Of a stretch of 64,000 nt of DNA, positions 9,229-17,136 are shown piece by piece. The stretch comes from Streptosporangium sp. NBC_01756. Its GTDB lineage: Bacteria > Actinomycetota > Actinomycetes > Streptosporangiales > Streptosporangiaceae. Both the position numbers and the translations under genes were made by a program. Every line of letters begins with the position of its first letter. Position 1 is the stretch's first letter. Below the pieces are notes generated by a model. It ran no database searches. It saw only the letters and a program-made list of their open reading frames with translations, and was not told the origin of the DNA. The stretch is from the NCBI RefSeq assembly GCF_035917975.1, contig NZ_CP109130.1, positions 6,634,001 through 6,698,000 of the forward strand. Direction: 5' to 3'.

Positions 9229-10284
9229 ATGGCTCGTTTTCTGCTGCGGCGGCTCGTGACCAGCGTCGTCGTTCTGGCCGGCCTGGCCGTTGTCACTTTT
9301 CTGATGACCCAGGTATTGCCCGGCGACCCGGCCAGGACGGCCGCGGGGCGTAACGCGACCGCCGAACAGGTGGCACAGGTACGGATCCAGCTCGGCCTGG
9401 ACCAGCCCCTGTGGCAGCAGTTCACCGGCTATCTGGACCGGTTGCTCCACGGCGACCTGGGCATCTCGGTGTTCACCCAGCGGCCGGTGCTCGACGACAT
9501 CACCGCCATGCTGCCCTCCTCGGTGGAACTCGTGCTCGCCGCGATGGCGATCAACATCGTGGTGGCGGTACCGCTGGGCGTGTACGCCGCCTACCGGCGA
9601 GGCCGGCCGGCCGACATCGCCGCCCGGCTCATCGCCCTGCTGGGCGCGGCGGTCCCGGTCTTCTGGCTCGGCCTCATGCTCCAGCTCGTCTTCGCCGCCC
9701 AACTCAAACTGCTGCCACTGACCGGCCAGCTCGCCTTCGGCCAGGCCGTACCGAAGATCACTGGAATGACCTCGCTGGACGCGTTGCTGAGCGGGAACCT
9801 GCCGGCCCTCGGCGACGCCCTGCAGCACCTGGTACTTCCCGCTCTCACCCTGGCCGCCTCGTTCGTCGCGGTCGTGGCCCGTACGGTGCGCTCCTCGATG
9901 ATCACCACGCTGGACTCCGACTACATCACGCTGGCCCGGGCGACCGGCGCCTCGGAGCTGCGTGTGGTGGTGCGGCACGGCCTGCGTAACGCCATGGTCC
10001 CGGCCAGCACGATCCTGGGCATGCAGCTCGGCTGGATGCTCGGCTCCACGGTGCTGGTGGAATCCATCTTCGGCAGAACGGGGATCGGCGCCCAAGCGGT
10101 CTCCGCCGTCCTGCAGAGCGACCTCTACACCGTGATCGGCACGGTTCTCGTGATCGGAGTGGTCTTCGTGGTGGCGAACATCGCCGTGGACCTGGTCCAG
10201 CTCTGGCTCAACCCGCGGCTGCGCAGGACGAAGCGCCGCACGGGTGAGCCGGCCGCACCCGCTCTCGCGGAGGTGAAAGCATGA
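9229..10284 (+). CDS. ABC transporter permease, DppB-like
   Basis: 351 residues with a typical DppB layout: an N-terminal transmembrane segment (VVVLAGLAVVTFLMTQVLPG), a periplasmic stretch with LGLDQPLWQQF, then five more predicted membrane helices. The cytoplasmic EAA loop is seen in RATGASELRVVVRHGLRN (about residues 237-254), which docks onto the ATPases. GGGGAGG sits eight bases before the ATG. It overlaps the next permease gene by four bases (ATGA). It forms the translocation channel with the DppC-like partner. Confidence 0.93.
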   Translation: MARFLLRRLVTSVVVLAGLAVVTFLMTQVLPGDPARTAAGRNATAEQVAQVRIQLGLDQPLWQQFTGYLDRLLHGDLGISVFTQRPVLDDITAMLPSSVELVLAAMAINIVVAVPLGVYAAYRRGRPADIAARLIALLGAAVPVFWLGLMLQLVFAAQLKLLPLTGQLAFGQAVPKITGMTSLDALLSGNLPALGDALQHLVLPALTLAASFVAVVARTVRSSMITTLDSDYITLARATGASELRVVVRHGLRNAMVPASTILGMQLGWMLGSTVLVESIFGRTGIGAQAVSAVLQSDLYTVIGTVLVIGVVFVVANIAVDLVQLWLNPRLRRTKRRTGEPAAPALAEVKA

Positions 10285-11150
10285 GCGCCAACGCCCCGGC
10301 GGTCACCGGCACGCGGCGCCGCGTCCGGCCCCGCACCCCGATCGTCGAGCTCGCCGCGGTGACGGTGGCCGTGGCGATGGTGCTCCTCGCCGTCGTGGGC
10401 CCGCTGATCGCGCCGCACGATCCCTACGCGGTCGACCTGTCCAAGGCCCTGCTGTCCCCTTCCGGCGATCACTGGTTCGGCACCGACGCCAGCGGCCGTG
10501 ACGTGCTCAGCCGGGTCCTGTCCGGCGCACGGGTGACCCTGCCGGCCACGATGATCGTGATCATCGTGGCGGCCCTGATCGGGACCGTGCTCGGCACCGT
10601 CGCCGCCCTCGGCGGCAAGGTCGCCGACGAGGTGCTGATGCGGATCACCGACATCGGCCTCTCGCTCCCGTCGATCATCCTGGCCCTCGGCCTGGCCGCC
10701 GCGCTCGGCTCCGGCCTGCAGTCCGCGGTGATCGCCCTGTCCCTCACCTGGTGGCCGGGGTACGCACGGCTGGTGCGTACGCTGGTCCGCGACGTCAAGG
10801 ACGCCGAGTATGTCGATGCGGCCCGGATACTCGGCGTCTCCCGACCCCGTCTCGTCTTCCGGCACATCCTGCCCAACGCGCTGAACACCCTGTACGTGCA
10901 GACCACGCTGGACGTCGCCGCCGTGATGCTGGTCATCTCCGGCCTGTCCTTCGTCGGTGTCGGCGCGCAGGTGCCGTCCGCCGAATGGGGGGCGATGATC
11001 GCTGTGGCGGCCAACAACCTCACCAACGGCTGGTGGGCGGTGGCCTTCCCCGGCCTGGCCATCATGCTGACCGCGATCTCTTTCAACCTGCTGGGCGACT
11101 GGCTGCGGGTGCGCAACGACCCGACGATCCGCGAAGGGGCCGGCCGATGA
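10281..11150 (+). CDS. ABC transporter permease, DppC-like
   Basis: 289 residues. The N-terminus has the OppC_N pattern: a charged leader, one membrane helix, then PHDPYAVDLSKALLSPSGDHWFGTD with the conserved GTDASGRDVLSR. The EAA loop is in AARILGVSRPRLVFRHILPN (about residues 182-201). The start ATG overlaps the dppB-like stop, and the stop overlaps the ATPase start (ATGA), so the five transporter genes are one translationally coupled unit apart from the hairpin after the receptor. Confidence 0.93.
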   Translation: MSANAPAVTGTRRRVRPRTPIVELAAVTVAVAMVLLAVVGPLIAPHDPYAVDLSKALLSPSGDHWFGTDASGRDVLSRVLSGARVTLPATMIVIIVAALIGTVLGTVAALGGKVADEVLMRITDIGLSLPSIILALGLAAALGSGLQSAVIALSLTWWPGYARLVRTLVRDVKDAEYVDAARILGVSRPRLVFRHILPNALNTLYVQTTLDVAAVMLVISGLSFVGVGAQVPSAEWGAMIAVAANNLTNGWWAVAFPGLAIMLTAISFNLLGDWLRVRNDPTIREGAGR

Positions 11151-12022
11151 CGAACCCACCGCTGCTCGCCGTACGAGATCTGCGGGCGAGTTTCCCCGGG
11201 CCCACCGGGCCGGTCGAGGTCGTGCACGGCGTCGACCTGGAACTGGCCCGCGGCGAGAAGGTCGCGCTGGTCGGCGAGTCGGGCTCCGGCAAGTCGGTCA
11301 CCGCGCGAGCCGTACTGCGACTGGACGCCGGCGCCACGCTGACCGGGCGGATCGAACTGGACGGCACCGACCTGCTGACGCTGCCGCCGCGCCGGATGCG
11401 CGAGATCCGCGGTTCGAGAGTCGGCCTGGTCTTCCAGGACCCGCTCGCCTCGCTCAACCCGGTGATGACGATCGGCTGGCAGATCATGCAGCCGCTGGTC
11501 ATCCGAGGGGTGCCCAAGCGGGTCGCCCGGCGTCGCGGCGTCGAACTGCTCACCCGGCTGGGCGTGCGCGACGCCGAACACCGCTTCGACGACTACCCCC
11601 ACCAGTTCTCCGGCGGGATGCGCCAGCGGGTGGTGATCGCCATCGCGGTCATCGCCGAACCCGCGCTGCTCATCGCCGACGAGCCGACCACCGCGCTCGA
11701 CGTGCGGGTCCAGGCGCAGGTGCTGCGACTGCTGCACGAACTGGCCGACGAGCGGGACATGGCGGTCCTGCTGATCACTCACGACCTGGGCATCGTGGCC
11801 GGATTCGCCGAACGGGTGGTGGTGATGCGCCATGGCCTGGCGGTGGAGACCGGCCAGGTCGAGGAGATCTACGCCCGGCCCCGCCATCCCTACACCAGGG
11901 CGCTGCTTGCAGCCGTGCCCCGCATCGGGGGCGACCTGTCCCGGCCGCTGGCCACCATCGGCTCCGCTGCTGAGGAAGCGTCCGAGGAAGCGGCTGAGGA
12001 AGGAACGGTGAGCCAGGCATGA
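11147..12022 (+). CDS. ABC transporter ATP-binding protein, DppD-like
   Basis: 291 residues; the start is the ATG overlapping the previous stop. The same frame is open further upstream, but that part is out-of-frame translation of the permease gene. Walker A is GESGSGKS (about residues 44-51), the Q-loop region VFQDPLASLNPV, the signature FSGGMRQR and Walker B LLIADEPTTALD. The C-terminal oligopeptide-transporter extension PRHPYTRALLAAVPRI is present, ending in an acidic, Glu/Ala-rich tail. It drives import with the DppF-like partner encoded next, with which it shares a four-base overlap. Confidence 0.94.
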   Translation: MTNPPLLAVRDLRASFPGPTGPVEVVHGVDLELARGEKVALVGESGSGKSVTARAVLRLDAGATLTGRIELDGTDLLTLPPRRMREIRGSRVGLVFQDPLASLNPVMTIGWQIMQPLVIRGVPKRVARRRGVELLTRLGVRDAEHRFDDYPHQFSGGMRQRVVIAIAVIAEPALLIADEPTTALDVRVQAQVLRLLHELADERDMAVLLITHDLGIVAGFAERVVVMRHGLAVETGQVEEIYARPRHPYTRALLAAVPRIGGDLSRPLATIGSAAEEASEEAAEEGTVSQA

Positions 12023-12822
12023 GTGAGCCCCTGCTGCGGGTGCGGAACCTGGTCAAGACCTTCGAGGGCAGACGCGTGCTGGACGACGTCTCCTTCGACA
12101 TGATGCCGGGTGAGGTGCTCGGCCTGGTCGGGGAGTCGGGCTCCGGCAAGTCCACCACCGCGCGGTGTGTGGCGCGGCTGACCGAACCCGACTCGGGCCG
12201 GGTGGAGCTCGGCGGGCGCGACGTGCTGGCGGCCGGACGGAAGGAACTGCGCTCCTTCCGTCGCGAGATGCAGATGGTGTTCCAGGACCCGTACTCGTCG
12301 CTGAACCCCCGGATGACCGTGGCCGAACTGCTTGAGGAGCCGCTCGCCGTACACGGGCTGGAACCGGACCGGCGTCGGCGCCGGGACCGCGCGGCGGCCC
12401 TGCTGGAGACGGTGAGCATGTCCGCCGAGCACCTGGACCGCTACCCCAGGTCGTTCTCCGGCGGGCAGCGCCAGCGCATCGCCATCGCCAGGGCTCTGGC
12501 GGTCGAGCCCCGGCTGCTCATCTGCGACGAACCGATCTCATCCCTGGACGTCTCGGTGCAGGCGCAGGTGCTCAACCTGCTCCGGGACCTGCGCCGGCGG
12601 CTGAACCTGTCCATCCTTTTCATCGCGCACGATCTGGCCGTCGTCTACTACCTCTGCGATCGGATCGCGGTCATGGAGCAGGGACGGCTGGCCGAGATCG
12701 GCACCCGGGAGCAGGTGTACGAGGCGCCGGAGCACCCCTACACCCGGTCGCTGCTGGCGGCCGTCCCGATCCCCGACCCGGCCGCCGAGCGTGCCCGCCG
12801 CGCGGCAGAACCCCAGGACTGA
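12019..12822 (+). CDS. ABC transporter ATP-binding protein, DppF-like
   Basis: 267 residues. Walker A GESGSGKST, VFQDPYSSLNPRMTV, signature FSGGQRQR, Walker B LLICDEPISSLDVS, switch histidine in FIAHDLAVV, and a C-terminal APEHPYTRSLLAAVPIPDP. ATGA overlap with the DppD-like gene. Together the five transporter genes encode a complete Dpp/Opp-type importer (one receptor, two permeases, two ATPases), embedded between hyuB and the hydantoinase. Confidence 0.94.
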   Translation: MSEPLLRVRNLVKTFEGRRVLDDVSFDMMPGEVLGLVGESGSGKSTTARCVARLTEPDSGRVELGGRDVLAAGRKELRSFRREMQMVFQDPYSSLNPRMTVAELLEEPLAVHGLEPDRRRRRDRAAALLETVSMSAEHLDRYPRSFSGGQRQRIAIARALAVEPRLLICDEPISSLDVSVQAQVLNLLRDLRRRLNLSILFIAHDLAVVYYLCDRIAVMEQGRLAEIGTREQVYEAPEHPYTRSLLAAVPIPDPAAERARRAAEPQD

Positions 12823-12832
12823 AGGAGGACCC

Positions 12833-13243
12833 GTGGAGAGTCTGCGGATGTTCGTCAACGGCCAGGCGATGTCAGGCGGCAGCCTGAACACCGCGCTGAG
12901 CGGCGCCCGGTTCGTCGGCCCCGCCGAAACCGCGCCCCGCTACCGGTTCTACTCGGTACGCGACGAGTTTCCCGGCCTGTACCAGGTGACCTCCGACGGG
13001 CACGCCGTACCCGGCGAGCTGTACGAGGTGACCTACGAGATCCTGCGCGAGCACCTGCTGCCGAACGAGCCCGAGGAGCTGGAGCTGAGTGTGATCGAGC
13101 TCGCCGACGGCAGCGGATCGCTGTCCATGCGGATGCGCGACGAGTCGCTCACTCTGCCCGGGGTCACCGACATCAGTACGGCCGGCGGCTGGCGCGCCTA
13201 CCTCGCAGGAGCGTCCGTCCAGCCGGAGGACACGGCTCGATGA
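12833..13243 (+). CDS. Allophanate hydrolase C-terminal-domain-like protein
   Basis: 136 residues. I place the start at the GTG six bases after GGAGG. The pattern MFVNGQAMSGGSLN, then APRYRFYSVRDEFPGLYQV and VPGELYEVTYEILREHLLPNE, matches the small C-terminal domain of allophanate hydrolase (AtzF), which has a gamma-glutamylcyclotransferase-like fold, and the stand-alone proteins related to it. The amidase domain is absent. No function is established for the free domain; its place next to the hydantoinase suggests a role in ureide or carbamoyl breakdown. The stop overlaps the hydantoinase start (ATGA). Confidence 0.7.
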   Translation: MESLRMFVNGQAMSGGSLNTALSGARFVGPAETAPRYRFYSVRDEFPGLYQVTSDGHAVPGELYEVTYEILREHLLPNEPEELELSVIELADGSGSLSMRMRDESLTLPGVTDISTAGGWRAYLAGASVQPEDTAR

Positions 13244-14649
13244 GGCCCGCCGAGCTGGTGGTCCGGGGCGGAACCGTGGTCGAGGCGGGATGGTCCGCCC
13301 CCGCGGACGTGTTCGTGGCCGGCGGCGTCGTCATCGCCCTGGCCGAGCCCGGCACACCCGCGCCGGGCACCGCCACCGAGATCGACGCGACCGGACGGCT
13401 GGTCATGCCGGGCGGGGTGGACCCGCACTGCCACGTCGGCTTCACCTCCGGCGACTTCACCTCGCTCGACGACTACACCCAGTGCACGACGGCCGCGGTG
13501 TTCGGCGGCACCACCACGATCGTGGACTTCGCCATCCCCCGACCCGGCCAGTCGCCCGCCGACGCGGCGTACGCCCAACGAGCCAAGGCGGCCCTGGGAC
13601 TGTGCGACAGCGCCCTGCACGCCTGCGTCGTGGAGTGGGACGAGACGGTGCCCGGTCAGCTCGGCGCGCTGGTTGCGGACGGCATGCCCACAGTGAAGAT
13701 GTTCACCACCTACCGCGGCGAGACCATGGCGGGCGAGGACACCATCCTGCGGACCATGAAGACGCTGCGCGATCTGGGCGGCATGGTGGTGATCCACTGT
13801 GAGGCCGACCACATCATCGAGGACACCCAGGAGCGGCACGCGACGAGTGGCAGGATCGGCGCCGAGCACATGGCCGAGACCCGTCCCGAACTGGCCGAGA
13901 CCGCCTCGGTGGCCGAGGTGCTGGCCATCGCCGAGTCGCTGCGGGCACCGGTCTACTTCGTGCACCAGTCCACCGCCGAGGCCGTCGAACTGGTGGCAGC
14001 GGCCAGGCGGCGCGGCGTGCCGGCGTTCACCGAGTCGGTCGCCCACCACCTGGTGCTGGACGACGGCCACTACACCGGCCCGGCCCCGGAACGGTTCGTC
14101 TGCTGCCCGCCGCTCCGCTCCCGCCAGGCGGTCGACGCGCTGGGACGTCACCTGTTCACCGGGGAGATCACCACGATCGGTAGCGACCACTGCTGCTACG
14201 ACGTGGCCCAGAAGGAGTCGCGGCGCACCGACGTGCGGGCCATGCCCAACGGCCTGCCCGGGGTGGAGACCCGGCTACCGGTGATCTTCTCTGGCTACGT
14301 CGCCGGGGCCGGGCTGCCCGCCACCCGGTTCGTCGAGCTGACCTCGGCCAACCCGGCCAGGACCAACGGCCTGTACCCGCGCAAGGGCACGCTGATGCCG
14401 GGCGCCGACGCCGACATCGCGATCTGGGATCCGGCCGTCCGGTGGCAGGTGAGCGCCGGTGACCTGCACATGGCGACGGACTACACGCCCTACGAGGGCA
14501 TGACTCTGACCGGCAGGCCTCGGACGGTCCTGGTCGGCGGCCGAATCGTGGTCCACGACGGCACCCTGGTCGACCCCGTCCCCCGAGGCCGGCACCTGTC
14601 CGCGGGACCGATCTCGCTCACCCCGGCACTGGGGCGCACGGCCCCGTGA
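13240..14649 (+). CDS. D-hydantoinase / dihydropyrimidinase
   Basis: 469 residues, normal for the family. Binuclear metal-site residues are visible: HCH in GGVDPHCHVGF (about residue 65, instead of the usual HTH), the lysine expected to be carbamylated in TVKMFTTYRG (about 152), VIHCEADH, VYFVHQST and the aspartate in TIGSDHCCYD. It hydrolyses cyclic ureides such as hydantoins and dihydropyrimidines to N-carbamoyl acids. It is the last gene of the operon that begins before the window. No N-carbamoylase or racemase follows within the window, so the carbamoyl product must be handled elsewhere or by an operon partner. Confidence 0.92.
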   Translation: MRPAELVVRGGTVVEAGWSAPADVFVAGGVVIALAEPGTPAPGTATEIDATGRLVMPGGVDPHCHVGFTSGDFTSLDDYTQCTTAAVFGGTTTIVDFAIPRPGQSPADAAYAQRAKAALGLCDSALHACVVEWDETVPGQLGALVADGMPTVKMFTTYRGETMAGEDTILRTMKTLRDLGGMVVIHCEADHIIEDTQERHATSGRIGAEHMAETRPELAETASVAEVLAIAESLRAPVYFVHQSTAEAVELVAAARRRGVPAFTESVAHHLVLDDGHYTGPAPERFVCCPPLRSRQAVDALGRHLFTGEITTIGSDHCCYDVAQKESRRTDVRAMPNGLPGVETRLPVIFSGYVAGAGLPATRFVELTSANPARTNGLYPRKGTLMPGADADIAIWDPAVRWQVSAGDLHMATDYTPYEGMTLTGRPRTVLVGGRIVVHDGTLVDPVPRGRHLSAGPISLTPALGRTAP

Positions 14650-14667
14650 CTGCGTGACCCCCCAGAT

Positions 14668-14818
14668 CGTCACTGATCAACGGCAGCAACCCGACCGGCG
14701 GCAACTCGGTGGTGACGACGACGAAGGTGCTGATCGCGAGCACTGCCAGGCCGACGCGTCGGCGCGAGGAAGACGCGGCGGGCGGGCCGGGCTGCTCGGT
14801 ACCGGGAAGAGCCGTCAC
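14668..14818 (-). pseudogene. 5' remnant of an MFS drug-efflux gene
   Basis: Reading leftward from a GTG at 14818, the frame gives RRRVGLAVLAISTFVVVTTE then LPPVGLLPLISDDLG, which is the first helix and motif of Cmx/DHA1-type drug transporters. It then loses similarity and runs to a stop at 14618, inside the 3' end of the hydantoinase gene. Only about 50 of roughly 400 residues remain. The GTG overlaps the hydrolase stop as GTGA, so the two once formed a coupled operon. A deletion joining this stub to the hydantoinase end is the simplest explanation. Confidence 0.65.
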
Positions 14819-15624
14819 GCCGACCGCGGGGCGATCGTCGCGAGGAACTCGCGGACGAGCTGCAACCAGGTCGCGCGATCGGGCTCCTCCAGAACGTGCG
14901 CGGCGCCGGAAAGCTCGACGAGCTTGGCTTCGGGGATACCGGCGGCCAGACGGTAGGAACTGTCGGGGAGGACCAGACGGTCACCGGTCGGCACCACGAC
15001 GAGGGTGGGTACGGTCACCCGCGCGAGATCCTCGCGCACATCCACCCGCGACACCAGGTCGAAGTGGTCCACCGTTCCCGGTGGCATCACCTCCTGGATC
15101 TGCGCCACCAGGGCGTCAAGGTCGGCCGGGGAGATCTCCGCCAGTCGCGCCGGTGACATGCACGACAGGCAGGCCAGGCGAGCCACGGCGCTCCACTCAC
15201 CCGCACGGGCCAGCGTCTTGATGAGCTGGGCGGCCAGTGCCAGGACCGGATCGGCGACGGGGAACCCCGCGGTGAGCACGAGTGCGGTGACCCGCCGGGG
15301 GTGCCGGCTGGCGGCCCGGACCGCCACGGCACTGCCCAGCGACTCACCCAGGACGGCGAAGGAGTCGTGTCCCTGCGCGACGGCGGACGCCACCAACTGG
15401 TCGGCCAGCTCGTCGAGCTGCAGCGGTTCCGTGGCGACGGGCGTGGCGCCGGCACCCGGGTAGTGCGGGCCGATGACGGTGTGGTCACGTGAGAGGTCGT
15501 CGAGGACCAGGCCGAAGTTGCCGTGGATCCCGCCGCCGGCACCGTGGGCGAGCAGGAGCGCGGGACCGTCGCCCTGGACCAGAACGTCGAAGCGAGGCTG
15601 GGGAAGCGGGTATTCGTTCGTCAT
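14815..15624 (-). CDS. Alpha/beta hydrolase
   Basis: 269 residues from the ATG that begins MTNEYPLPQPRFDVLVQG; longer in-frame starts would run through the regulator's promoter. Features: an oxyanion-hole region LLAHGAGGGIHGNFG, the nucleophile elbow LGESLGSAVA (Ser about residue 101), the acid in VVPTGDRLVLP and the catalytic histidine in GAAHVLEEPD. Family members cleave esters, amides or C-C bonds, and the substrate is not evident. It is transcribed divergently from a MerR regulator across a 64-bp gap that holds a MerR-type promoter, and it is translationally coupled to the truncated efflux stub, suggesting a former detoxification operon. Confidence 0.85.
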   Translation of the reverse strand: MTNEYPLPQPRFDVLVQGDGPALLLAHGAGGGIHGNFGLVLDDLSRDHTVIGPHYPGAGATPVATEPLQLDELADQLVASAVAQGHDSFAVLGESLGSAVAVRAASRHPRRVTALVLTAGFPVADPVLALAAQLIKTLARAGEWSAVARLACLSCMSPARLAEISPADLDALVAQIQEVMPPGTVDHFDLVSRVDVREDLARVTVPTLVVVPTGDRLVLPDSSYRLAAGIPEAKLVELSGAAHVLEEPDRATWLQLVREFLATIAPRSA

Positions 15625-15632
15625 GCCGGTCA

Positions 15633-15663
15633 CGCTAAACTCCGACATCAATGTCAGAGTCAA
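15633..15663 (-). promoter_or_regulatory. MerR-type promoter with dyad in a 19-bp spacer
   Basis: On the minus strand TTGACT (15663-15658) and TTAGCG (15638-15633) are separated by exactly 19 bases. The spacer and -35 edge contain an imperfect 22-bp dyad (15639-15660) of the form ACTCnGACAT..ATGTCnGAGT. A 19-20 bp spacer filled by such a dyad is the hallmark of promoters activated by MerR proteins. The hydrolase ATG lies only eight bases after the -10, so the transcript is probably leaderless. The divergent merR gene lies just beyond. Confidence 0.75.
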
Positions 15664-15688
15664 GCCCGGCCGGTGTGAGGCGGAACAC

Positions 15689-16075
15689 ATGCGGATGAAG
15701 GAGATGGTCCGGCGCACCGGGGTCCATGAGCGGCTGCTGCGCTACTACGAGCAGCAAGGACTGCTCAACCCCGAAAGGCTGCCGAGCGGCTACCGGGTCT
15801 ACAGCGACTCCGACGTGGAAACGGTGCGCCGTGTCCGCTGCCTGTTGACCGCCGGACTCACCACCACCCTGATCGGCCGGGTCCTGCCCTGCATCCGTAC
15901 GGACGGGGAACGGCTCGTCCCCGTCTGCCCCGACCTGGTCGCCCAGCTGCAGCAGGAACGGCAACGCATCACCACGGCCATCCAGGAGCTGCAGACGTCG
16001 CGCACCATGCTGGACCTCGTCATCACCGCCGCCCCACCCCAGCTGGAGGAACAACCGGACGCCTCGGCAGCGTGA
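15689..16075 (+). CDS. MerR family transcriptional regulator
   Basis: 128 residues; ATG at 15689 with GTGAGG about 10 bases upstream. The winged helix-turn-helix fills residues 1-70 (MKEMVRRTGVHERLLRYYEQ, GYRVYSDSD). A coiled coil (QLQQERQRITTAIQELQTS) follows. Two cysteines, in VLPCIRTDG and VPVCPDL, flank a short loop before the coil and could sense a ligand, but their role is unknown. Divergent from the alpha/beta hydrolase with a classical MerR promoter between them, so it very likely controls that operon and itself. Confidence 0.88.
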   Translation: MRMKEMVRRTGVHERLLRYYEQQGLLNPERLPSGYRVYSDSDVETVRRVRCLLTAGLTTTLIGRVLPCIRTDGERLVPVCPDLVAQLQQERQRITTAIQELQTSRTMLDLVITAAPPQLEEQPDASAA

Positions 16076-16130
16076 TCGCAGCGCCGCTTCCGTCCGTGAT
16101 CTCGGGAACGTAGCCGGACGGTCTGCCGGG

Positions 16131-16541
16131 TCAACTGGGCCGTAGCAGTTCGACGAGTTCCGGGGCGATGCCCGAAAATTTCCGGTCCGCGGTGAGCAGC
16201 GCGTCGGCCCCTACCTCACGGGCGGTTGCGATGATGAGGGCGTCCGGCACGCGAATCGTCAGGTCCGCGGCTCTGAGCAGGGCCGCGGCCTCAGCCGTCG
16301 CCTCGTCCACCTCGACGATCCGGTCGATGACGGCGGCACGGAACGCCCCGAGCATCTTCTCGGCCGCGACACTCTTGCGGACCGCCCCCACCCGCAGTTC
16401 ACTCCAGGTGATCACGGAGACGGTGAACGAGGCCGCCTTGTCCTCCCAGCGGCGAACGGCGTCAAGAGCATGGTTGTGCAGCGCGTCGTCGGGGTTGAGC
16501 AGGCCGACGACGACGTTGGTGTCGAGCATGACAATCGGCAC
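16131..16541 (-). CDS. vapC: PIN-domain toxin, VapC family
   Basis: 136 residues. Acidic PIN residues are visible: the first aspartate in MLDTNVVVGLL, the glutamate in TWSELRVG, then VPDALIIATA and LTADRKF. VapC toxins are Mg-dependent RNases acting on tRNA or rRNA. The gene follows its antitoxin gene by three bases, the normal vapBC order. Confidence 0.9.
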   Translation of the reverse strand: MPIVMLDTNVVVGLLNPDDALHNHALDAVRRWEDKAASFTVSVITWSELRVGAVRKSVAAEKMLGAFRAAVIDRIVEVDEATAEAAALLRAADLTIRVPDALIIATAREVGADALLTADRKFSGIAPELVELLRPS

Positions 16542-16544
16542 CCG

Positions 16545-16814
16545 TCATCTCCAGCTCTCGCGGCTCGCCTCGACGTCCACGGCCTCGGTGAAGCCCGGGA
16601 TGGTGCCGATCACACCGTCGAGACGGCTGCGGTGTCGCCGGATGATGATCTGGCCGTCTTCTTCGGCGATGTCGACCGGGTCTCCCGCGTGCAGGCCGAG
16701 CTTGCGCAGCACCGCCGCCGGCAGAGTCACCTGGTTCTTGCTGGAGATGCGCGCCGGCCTCGTACGCCTGGCACGTGTTCCCTTGCCGTGCTCCATAACC
16801 TTTACTTTAGCCAT
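16545..16814 (-). CDS. vapB: AbrB/MazE-type antitoxin, VapB family
   Basis: 89 residues from the ATG at 16814. An in-frame ATG at 16796 and a GTG at 16817 are alternatives, and none has a convincing ribosome site. The swapped-hairpin AbrB domain is clear in ARISSKNQVTLPAAVLRKLG through EEDGQIIIRRHRS (about residues 22-58). The C-terminal tail (FTEAVDVEASRESW) would wrap the VapC active site. The start region lies inside an inverted repeat that is the likely autoregulatory operator. Confidence 0.85.
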   Translation of the reverse strand: MAKVKVMEHGKGTRARRTRPARISSKNQVTLPAAVLRKLGLHAGDPVDIAEEDGQIIIRRHRSRLDGVIGTIPGFTEAVDVEASRESWR

Positions 16815-16828
16815 CACAAGTAAAGGTT
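16797..16828 (-). promoter_or_regulatory. VapBC autoregulatory operator overlapping the start codon
   Basis: Perfect 11-bp inverted repeat AACCTTTACTT (16797-16807) and its complement (16818-16828), ten bases apart, far more A/T-rich than its surroundings. Both vapB start candidates lie within or beside it. AbrB-fold antitoxins bind such dyads, so binding would block the promoter or the initiation region. Confidence 0.7.
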
Positions 16829-17136
16829 AAACTGTGTCACGCAGAGTGCGTGAGTGATCTCAGAAAGATACCATCTGTCGCTGAGACCAGCTGATTCGAA
16901 GATCCGGCCTCGTGACCGTGCGGCACGTACACATCGGAGACGTGACCGCTGCCCATGACTAGGAGAACCCGCATCACCTGGCCGACCGGCTTCCACCGGC
17001 AGGGGTAGGGTTGATAGGTCTGGTCAGAGGCTGTGACTGCTGCTTACTCGGCATGGCCGTCAGGCGAGCCCGGCGGAGGGACACGTGATCAAATGTCCGA
17101 AAAATCGCTGGATCTCCGGCATATGATCATGCGCCT
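16829..17136. other. Intergenic region vapBC - prolyl oligopeptidase
   Basis: 308 bases without a credible gene. A short dyad CACGCAGAGTGCGTG (16838-16852) lies upstream of vapB and may be part of its control. Just before the peptidase ATG there is an AT-richer stretch with CATATGATCATG but no clear ribosome site. Nothing else is recognised. Confidence 0.6.

Noticed and set aside
16814-16996. Small minus-strand gene upstream of vapB
   Set aside because: Covers the operator and promoter of vapB, has no family pattern and no ribosome site.
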